A stretch of DNA of 64,000 nt from Hydractinia symbiolongicarpus (Eukaryota; Cnidaria; Hydrozoa; Anthoathecata; Hydractiniidae), in assembly GCF_029227915.1 (NCBI RefSeq), contig NC_079880.1:8955501-9019500 (forward strand). Reading direction: 5' to 3'. The notes under the pieces were generated by a model. The model made no database searches. It saw only the letters and a list, made by a program, of their open reading frames with translations, and had not been told where the DNA came from. Both the position numbers and the translations under genes were made by a program. Shown here in pieces: positions 56,895 to 64,000 of this stretch; the stretch's first letter is position 1, and each line of letters begins with the position of its first letter.

Positions 56895-59800
56895 ATGACA
56901 AATAAAATGATGATTATTTTCTTCCTTCTGATCAATTTGTGCAGAAGTCAAGGTAAATATTTTCAAATTACAAATTATTTCTCGACTGAGTAAAACTTTT
57001 TGCGTGGTGTTATTGCAAACAAATTGTTTTATTGAAATAATGCTGGCAGTTACGACCTTTATTTAGAACAAGAAAAAATGATATAATTGTAGCCATTACA
57101 GGAATTTCCTTAATATCATTGATGTTATCTTGATCGGTGGTTTCATTTTATTCAACTTTTGTGCAAAATTTACTAAGAAAAAAGTAGTGTTTTGTCTCAC
57201 TTTACGAGATGAACAGGGCTAACATAAAAACAACGAACATGCGCATATTCTTTTTATCCAACAATTGTACTTTTTAGGAATACCTCAAAGAAGCAATATT
57301 TTCATCTACCTTGATGTCAATACTCAGCACCATTTGTTTTCATACAAACTGTTACGTCAGGTGCTGGAAGGTATATCCCTTAAACACTACCGAGTTAGCC
57401 TGCACACTACAACTGGTGTATCAGTGCCGATCGTTAAATTTCAATCGCGAAAATGCCTATTGAATAAAATAAGGTGATTATTTTTAGTGCGAAAGATTAG
57501 ATACCTTCTTTTACAGGGTAGGGGTGAGGGGTGCGGAGGGAGGAGGGGGTGCCGTAAGAGACAACTAGCGTTTTTGGGGGAGCAATGGTATTTCCCACTG
57601 TTGAATTTATATTAGACGCGCTACCCGAATGTACCGAGACATCGCTTTCATATAATGATTTTTTGGTCCGCATAACTATACAACTGACCCACAAATTATG
57701 TCATTTCTTAACAAAGAGACAAATTGTAAATTAATGTGCCAGACACAATTTAATATTGTCTAAACAACTTGAATCAAACTTTTTTTAGATCTCAACGCAA
57801 AAAGATATATTCGCTCAATCGCGTATTAAAATATGCTCAAAATGAAGTAATTGATAAATTTCGCCACGATCAAAACTATATTTTAATAATTACTGACAGA
57901 CCACTGCAAAAGTATTCACTCTTAGTGGTAAAAAAGTACCAAAGTGAGACAAAGAATAAAGGTATCTACTACGTACCCATTGGACGTAAAGAGACAAAAG
58001 AAACCTCTTTTTATCACGTGGTTAATTTCGATCGTATTATCAGTTTTACTCACAGTCTGCCATTTATAAACAGTAAGTGATGTTCTTCTCTTAGTAAATT
58101 ATTTTGGTGTACATATTACATGACATATTTTTCGTGTTTCAGTTATATGCTTGTGACTGCCTTTTAAGTCAGCTTAGTGAGAGCTGGACTGTTGCGGACA
58201 AATCTATATTGCAATCCACAAACACATTTTTTTCTCGGCTCAGCCATCTTTCTCCAATTCTATACAAACAAGGAATTTTTCACGTAAAGCTATCAACAAG
58301 ACGAATGGCTTCACATGTGGTATATAATACGACGAAGAATAAATACACGTTCTTTTGCACAGAAGTTCTACGCTAGGCCTTATAAGCATAATCTCTTTGG
58401 TATATGCTCACTTTAAGGTTGTTTACCAACCTCGTTCCCATGGAATTTTGTCTTGTTGAAGTTGACCACTCTGTAATAACGGCTCAGGGGCTACAAGATC
58501 CTGGGACGATGTTGGTTGTTTACCTTACTAAAAATATGAGATTCAGGCGAAGTCAAATTCCACACTGCAATGAAAAGTGCGATTGTTTACATGGTGATTC
58601 ACTTTATTTTGATTTTAATTTCGATGGAAGCCTGTAAAGTGCCGAATTTTCTATTTTCGTGGCTTTCAAGCATGCGCACTAATCGACCTCCGAAGAAAAT
58701 TTAGGGAGAGTTTGGAAACAGTTAAATTGAAAATAATAAAAAAAATTTTTTAGATATTAAGTGTTTTTGGATCCTTCGTAATGCTGTACTGCAGCCTCGG
58801 TTTACAAAATTTTTATTCTTTACAGAAACTTTATATTTCCCAATTCAGATAAACAGTCATATTGTGACCACGGACACACAGTACGAGATGAATGTGGAAG
58901 AATATGCAAGTGCGTGAAGAACAAAATGGTGGACTGTTACAGGCTGAGAAAAGGTAGTGTTAGCCTTATTTGATTATCATATTCTACATGTTATGAAACA
59001 ATAAACGAAAAATGGATAGCTAGATTAAATAAAAATCTCAAAAAAGCTAGCAATATGGAGAATTCCACACTAACTGACAAATATTATTCTTTTTTTATTT
59101 AGAATTTTCCAGCATGACATACAGTGAAAGAATGCGATATCTATCAACTTACAAAGCTCTCTCATTGAGTGAAGACCTGCAAGAATCTTACCTGGGTATT
59201 GTTTCATATCATTCTGACTATTTTGAAGAAGGAATTCATGAAAGGAAACAATTTTTTCCCTGGCACAGGAGGTATGTTATGTTTAAGAAGTGTGTTTTTC
59301 AGTAATTTGTATACTTCTCTTTGACTCCGAGAAATCTTATTTTAAGTTGTTAAGGCAAGGGGCACTCACACTACCTCTGATCTTTGAAGTAAATTATTGA
59401 AAGCAATACCACGAACTGACGTTTGATTATCATAACCCGGTGTTATATTTTCAGATACCTACTTTCTTTTGAAAATCTTTTACGAGTGCTTGACTGTCGT
59501 GTGACCTTACCTTTCTGGAACTGGGCGTTATACTCCAAAGAATCGTGGTCAGTTACCCCATCACATCACATGTGGAAAAACATAGGTGGTTTTGGTGGGA
59601 ATGGTGATAACGGAAAAGCTTTGTGTGTGACCAGCGGCAAGTTTAGTTACAACCGTTGGCAGACACCAGATTATGAAGACAAAAAAGAACTCCTCGATGA
59701 AATATGCAACCAAACTTTGTCCATAGACACAACGAAGAAATCAAACGCGTTAGAACTGTTTAGCAAAAAATGTCATTTGATGTTTCAAAAGTACACAAAA

Positions 59801-60890
59801 TACCAAAAATGCTTACGTAGGCATTTTAATACACATCCACCGAATTATACCCATGTTTTTGATGTTACCATGCACACTCCCTTAAGAAAATTCAAAGAGT
59901 TTGAGAATGAAGTGAGAGACATATGGCATAATGATGTACACAATGCTATAGGTTTGTAGTTTTTGTATTTAATATTTTGATATTGATACATATAGATTTG
60001 TGATGTATTCTTGCCCCTGAAAGCGTGCAATCAACATGAAAATCTCAAGAGGTTAAAAACACACCGTGTAAGCTAAACGTTGTCCCCAACCTTCGCCCTG
60101 GGGACGAGGTTGCGCGTAACCCGACCTTATTTCGTTTAGTTGAAGCAGAAGTTCCTTTAAAGCAGGATTTACTAGAACAAAACAAAACAAAATAGTATTA
60201 TCGAAACTAATCACTATTAAACGGTGACGTCCAAACGTCAAAGCTTCAGACAGAAACCTTTTAATTTGGAAACTTATCAACAGCTAGTTTTCCTACAGGG
60301 AAGTTATATGCATGCTTAAACTTTTAAGACAACTCAATAGCACATATGGGATTCTTTTTCAAATATTTTTCTTTCTTTCTTCAAAAACAGATCAATTAAG
60401 CATTTTCAACTACCTATTTTTAATATGTTCTCTTATTTTGAAACATTAAGTATGTCTTTCAACGATGGTTTATTCTTCTTTCCTTTGCTCGGGGGAAAAT
60501 ATGCATTGGACATCTTGAAGATACCCTAAATATATTTTGTGTTTGCTCTTGTTTATTCAGCTTAATTTAAGGTTCTCAGCCTTATCACTGAACTAGATGT
60601 TGAGACAGACGGTTTATATATATTTTTTTTCAGGCGGTCATATGGAGTCATCATTTGCGTCTAACTCTCCAGAATTTTGGTTACATCACGCCATGCTGGA
60701 CAACATATGGGATAAATGGCAGAAACGTGGAAAAGCTTTTAAGTTTGTTGGATACAAAACAAAGACCAGACCGATTACCCTACTTGCTTTTAGACCGAAA
60801 GAAAAAAGACGTTATTACGTAGACAATAATAATTTAGCTGGTTGTGGAATTCGAATTCGTTATCAAAATCCGTTTCCATATATAGCATAA
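56895..60890 (+). CDS. Secreted vWA-like/tyrosinase (type-3 copper) protein, copy 2
   Basis: Seven exons: 56895-56952, 57278-57473, 57789-58072, 58849-58953, 59103-59271, 59455-59951, 60634-60890. They total 1566 nt (521 residues) and the frame closes. Exons 2, 3, 4, 5 and 7 have exactly the lengths and phases of copy 1. Exon 6 is 27 nt longer. The signal peptide in exon 1 differs (MMIIFFLLINLC core). The vWA-like region and Cys-rich module match copy 1 closely. The copper ligands are H251, H260 and H269, then H429, H433 and HH454-455, all retained. The loop between CuA and CuB (about residues 340-380) is strongly divergent from copy 1, which suggests altered substrate access. An acceptor-like TTTTACAG ends two bases before the ATG. 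Both copies lie in the same orientation, so tandem duplication is clear. Confidence 0.92.
58428..58513 (-). mobile_element. MITE (AACCTCGTYCCCAG family) in intron 3 of tyrosinase copy 2
   Basis: Ends AACCTCGTTCCCATGG and CTGGGACGATGTT. The interior TAACGGCTCAGGGGC is the reverse complement of that in 6553-6633 and 54522-54601. Copy 1 lacks it. Confidence 0.65.
60077..60112. mobile_element. Collapsed MITE, ends only (intron 6)
   Basis: AACGTTGTCCCC and CTGGGGACGAGGTT face each other with about ten bases between. This looks like a copy of the 80-bp MITE with its interior deleted. Confidence 0.5.
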
Positions 60891-60895
60891 ATTTA

Positions 60896-60901
60896 AATAA
60901 A
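60896..60901 (+). terminator. Polyadenylation signal of tyrosinase copy 2
   Basis: AATAAA six bases after the stop codon, in very AT-rich sequence. Confidence 0.5.
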
Positions 60902-61430
60902 ATATAAAACTATTCCTATCTACCTTTAAAGAATAACAACACTACTTCTTTTCCTTTTTTTAAAAAAATCCATCTTCCATTTTCGCGTACGCTTTAAATT
61001 TGGTCGCGCTTAAAGTTTCGAAAACTTCGAACCACGGAGTTCGAACAAACATTTAGCCCTTTTTGTAGCCCGATCATTTCGGATACGCAAAGATACCATA
61101 TCGGAGAAAAAAAATATCGGCCAACAATTTAAAAAATGGACGGAAATTTTCGCTGGACAAAATATTTCGTTGACCAAGAACGACGAAATTTTCTTTCGGT
61201 GGCGAAATTTTTTCTTCAACGAAAGTTTAGCCCAACATTTTTTTGGCCGAAAAGATATATTGCCAAAAGATGGACAACTGCCTGCATTAATCAGAAACAT
61301 ATCAATGATTGTTTGGTAACGATGGATTATTGTGGTTGGTTTTCTTAGGTAACTTTACCGAGTTAACCTTAAAGAATTATGCAGACCAGTTTGACTTAAA
61401 TCACTTAAATTTTGCACATTTTTATACTTG
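60902..61430. other. Intergenic sequence, no recognised gene
   Basis: The frames over 61010-61348 on both strands reflect repeated CGAAATTTTCT/CGAAAGTTT words rather than a gene. Confidence 0.4.
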
Positions 61431-63237
61431 CTCATAAAGTGTTTGTTCATAAAGTGCTTGTTCATTAAGTGGTTGTTTATAGAGTGGTTGCTCATAAAGT
61501 GGTTGTTCATAAAGTGGTTGTTCATAAAGTCGTTGTTCATAAAGTGGTTGTTCATAAAGTGGTTGCTCATAAAGTGGTTGCTCATAAAGTGGTTGTTCAA
61601 AAAGTGGTTGTTCATAAAGTGGTTGTTCATAAAGTGGTTGTTCATAAAGTGGTTGTTCATAAAGTGGTTGTTCCTAAAGTGGTTTTTCATAAAGTGGTTG
61701 TTCCTAAAGTGGTTGTTCATAAAGTGGTTGTTTATAGAGTGGTTGCTCATAAAGTGGTTGTTCATAAAGTGGTTGTTCATAAAGTCGTTGTTCATAAATG
61801 GTTGTTCATAAAGTGGTTGCTCAAAAAGTGGTTGCTCATAAAGTGGTTGTTCAAAAAGTGGTTGTTCATAAAGTGGTTGTTCATAAAGTGGTTGTTCATA
61901 AAGTGGTTGTTCATAAAGTGGTTGTTCATAAAGTGGTTGCTCATAAAGTGGTTGTTCAAAAAGTGGTTGTTCAAAAAGTGGTTGCTCATAAAGTGGTTGC
62001 TTATAAATGGTTGTTCATAAAGTGGTTGCTCATAAAGTGGTTGTTCATAAAGTGGTTGCTCATAAAGTGGTTGTTCAAAAAGTGGTTGTTCAAAAAGTGG
62101 TTGCTCATAAAGTGGTTGCTTATAAATGGTTGTTCATAAAGTGGTTGCTCATAAAGTGGTTGTTCATAAAGTGGTTGTTCATAAAGTGGTTGTTCATAAA
62201 GTGGTTGTTCCTAAAGTGGTTGTTCCTAAAGTGGTTGTTCATAAAGTGGTTGTTCATAAAGTGGTTGTTTATAGAGTGGTTGCTCATAAAGTGGTTGTTC
62301 ATAAAGTGGTTGTTCATAAAGTCGTTGTTCATAAAGTGGTTGTTCATAAAGTGGTTGCTCATAAAGTGGTTGCTCATAAAGTGGTTGTTCAAAAAGTGGT
62401 TGTTCATAAAGTGGTTGTTCATAAAGTGGTTGTTCATAAAGTGGTTGTTCATAAAGTGGTTGTTCATAAAGTGGTTGCTCATAAAGTGGTTGTTCAAAAA
62501 GTGGTTGTTCAAAAAGTGGTTGCTCATAAAGTGGTTGCTTATAAATGGTTGTTCATAAAGTCGTTGTTCATAAAGTGGTTGTTCATAAAGTGGTTGCTCA
62601 TAAAGTGGTTGCTCATAAAGTGGTTGTTCAAAAAGTGGTTGTTCATAAAGTGGTTGTTCATAAAGTGGTTGTTCATAAAGTGGTTGTTCATAAAGTGGTT
62701 GTTCCTAAAGTGGTTTTTCATAAAGTGGTTGTTCCTAAAGTGGTTGTTCATAAAGTGGTTGTTTATAGAGTGGTTGCTCATAAAGTGGTTGTTCATAAAG
62801 TGGTTGTTCATAAAGTCGTTGTTCATAAAGTGGTTGTTCATAAAGTGGTTGCTCATAAAGTGGTTGCTCATAAAGTGGTTGTTCAAAAAGTGGTTGTTCA
62901 TAAAGTGGTTGCTCATAAAGTGGTTGTTCATAAAGTGGTTGCTCATAAAGTGGTTGTTCAAAAAGTGGTTGTTCAAAAAGTGGTTGCTCATAAAGTGGTT
63001 GCTTATAAATGGTTGTTCAAAAAGTGGTTGCTCATAAAGTGGTTGCTTATAAATGGTTGTTCATAAAGTGGTTGCTCATAAAGTGGTTGTTCATAAGTGG
63101 TTGCTCATAAAGTGGTTGTTCAAAAAGTGGTTGTTCAAAAAGTGGTTGCTCATAAAGTGGTTGCTTATAAATGGTTGTTCATAAAGTGGTTGCTCATAAA
63201 GTGGTTGTTCATAAAGTGGTTGCTTATAAAGTGGTTT
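61431..63237 (+). repeat. 15-bp minisatellite (TTCATAAAGTGGTTG), ~120 units with higher-order structure
   Basis: Nearly perfect 15-bp units. Point variants (CTCATAAAG, TTCAAAAAG, TTTATAGAG, TTCATAAAGTCG, TTCCTAAAG) and 14-bp deletion variants (ATAAATGGTTG) recur in a similar order. The TTTATAGAG variant marks repeats of the larger block at 61476, 61731, 62268 and 62762. The unit has no stop in most frames, so pentapeptide-repeat frames (VVHKV, IKWLF, HFMNN) appear on both strands. These are artefacts. Confidence 0.97.
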
Positions 63238-64000
63238 ATCAATGTCATCAATATAATCAACATTCTGATTCTTTCGAAGGTGCAGATTTGGTTTGGTGTC
63301 TTTTGTTACCCATAGGTACGAACAGTGAAAATAGGCACACCCTACAACAACTTTGTAGATGGCTTTTGTGTGTTAAAAGAGGTAAGGTAGCTACATTTCT
63401 GGCTTGTAAGCCAGAGTCAGCAACAAGTTTCCGTAGCCTCTAATACTTTTACAGCGTGATACTTTGCTTACAATTAATATTTGGAACATTTCGACAACAT
63501 TTTCCGCAAAAACGAAAATAAAAAGTAATTGTTTTAACCAGATAGGGTTACGACGGCAGGTTAAACAACTGTTTTTTTTTTTGTTTTGTTTAAACAGAAG
63601 TTTATCATGTAATTTTGAACTTTTACAATAACTTATTCCGTAAAATTTGAAATGTCGGGTAGCCATTTTCGCTATTCTGGATGATGGCCGGAGAAATTTC
63701 GTGTTTTTTTCGTTTAAACTGAAGTTACCATGCAATTTGGAACTTTTACAACACCTTATTTCACAATATTTTAAATGTCGGTTTTGGAACTTTCTTAAGA
63801 ACTTATTGTGCAGATGAGATAAAATATTGAATGATGGTTTTAGCTATCGCCGGGTAACAATAGGAAGTACCCTGTATTTTCATTCAAACCACTGTTAGAA
63901 AATGTTATTTTTTGAATAAGTCTTGCAACGTTAAGTATAGCTGTACTAATCGCTGCACCCAGATGTGTGGAACTGATGTTCAAAGTCAACTTATTAGATT
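63238..64000. repeat. Right-edge sequence with ~135-bp repeat family relatives
   Basis: From about 63560, diverged units share TTTAAACAGAAGTT, CATGTAATTTTGAACTTTTA, CAATAACTTATTCCG and GTCGGGTAGCCA words. Around 63850-63990 are GCCGGGTAACAATAGG, CCTGTATTTTCATTCAAACC and AGATGTGTGGAACTGATG, akin to 24510-25330. No gene recognised in 63238-63560. Confidence 0.5.

Noticed and set aside
58104-58376. A 90-codon frame just after exon 3 of tyrosinase copy 2, preceded by TTTCAG
   Set aside because: Joining it to exon 3 is out of phase and hits a stop after four codons. Copy 1 has no counterpart. Probably intronic.
62126-63037. A 303-codon open frame and several similar frames on both strands between 61355 and 63443
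   Set aside because: They exist only because the 15-bp minisatellite unit is a multiple of three and lacks stops. The peptides are pure VVHKV, IKWLF or HFMNN repeats.
61431-63237. CRISPR-like regularly spaced repeats
   Set aside because: Units are directly adjacent without unique spacers, in an animal genome. This is a minisatellite.

Overview
The window looks like nuclear DNA of an invertebrate animal, most plausibly a cnidarian and perhaps a hydrozoan. This is inferred from four things: strongly AT-rich sequence, spliced genes with GT..AG introns of about 0.1-1.6 kb, a mixed load of eukaryotic transposons (BEL/Pao, non-LTR, pogo/Tigger, tRNA-derived SINEs, Helitron-like ends), and the gene families present. 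Nothing in the sequence fixes the species. Nothing bacterial, no rRNA, no intact tRNA gene and no CRISPR array was seen.

Genes, left to right: (1) 4698-6413 +, an uninterrupted class A (rhodopsin-like) GPCR with a very long third intracellular loop. (2) 8106-8810 +, a small coiled-coil protein ending in a CaaX-type prenylation tail. (3) 14053-14307 -, a small secreted peptide with six cysteines in mirror-symmetric spacing. (4) 18649-20341 -, a seven-exon secreted protein with six tectonin repeats and a C-terminal thrombospondin type-1 domain. (5) 45880-51806 + and (6) 56895-60890 +, tandem seven-exon paralogues joining a signal peptide, a degenerate von Willebrand factor A-like region, a short Cys-rich module and a type-3-copper (tyrosinase-like) domain. 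I assembled the spliced models by eye from splice sites. All three close in frame over every exon.

Mobile and repeated DNA fills most of the rest. At 34361-40176 there is a complete BEL/Pao-type LTR retrotransposon with apparently identical 158-bp LTRs, a 5-bp target-site duplication and one uninterrupted gag-pol frame. A truncated, decayed non-LTR element lies at 28733-30130 (-). A pogo/Tigger-like element with TA target site is at 21198-22150. There are several MITEs and foldback elements, SINEs at 9292-9480 and 56429-56502, and a family of short Helitron-like termini at 2400-3530, 16550-16690, 46104-46148 and 47960-48080. Four minisatellites are present: 15-bp units at 7228-7335, 13-bp units at 10528-11180, 15-bp units with higher-order structure at 61431-63237, and a degenerate array of about 135 bp at 24510-25080 with relatives at the right edge.

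The genes do not form an operon-like pathway. Four of the six encode secreted products: a lectin-like propeller, two copper oxidases and a Cys-rich peptide. These fit roles in extracellular matrix, barrier or innate defence, but that is inference. A shared feature is an AG splice-acceptor-like site a short distance upstream of each start codon. It fits either 5'-UTR introns or spliced-leader trans-splicing.
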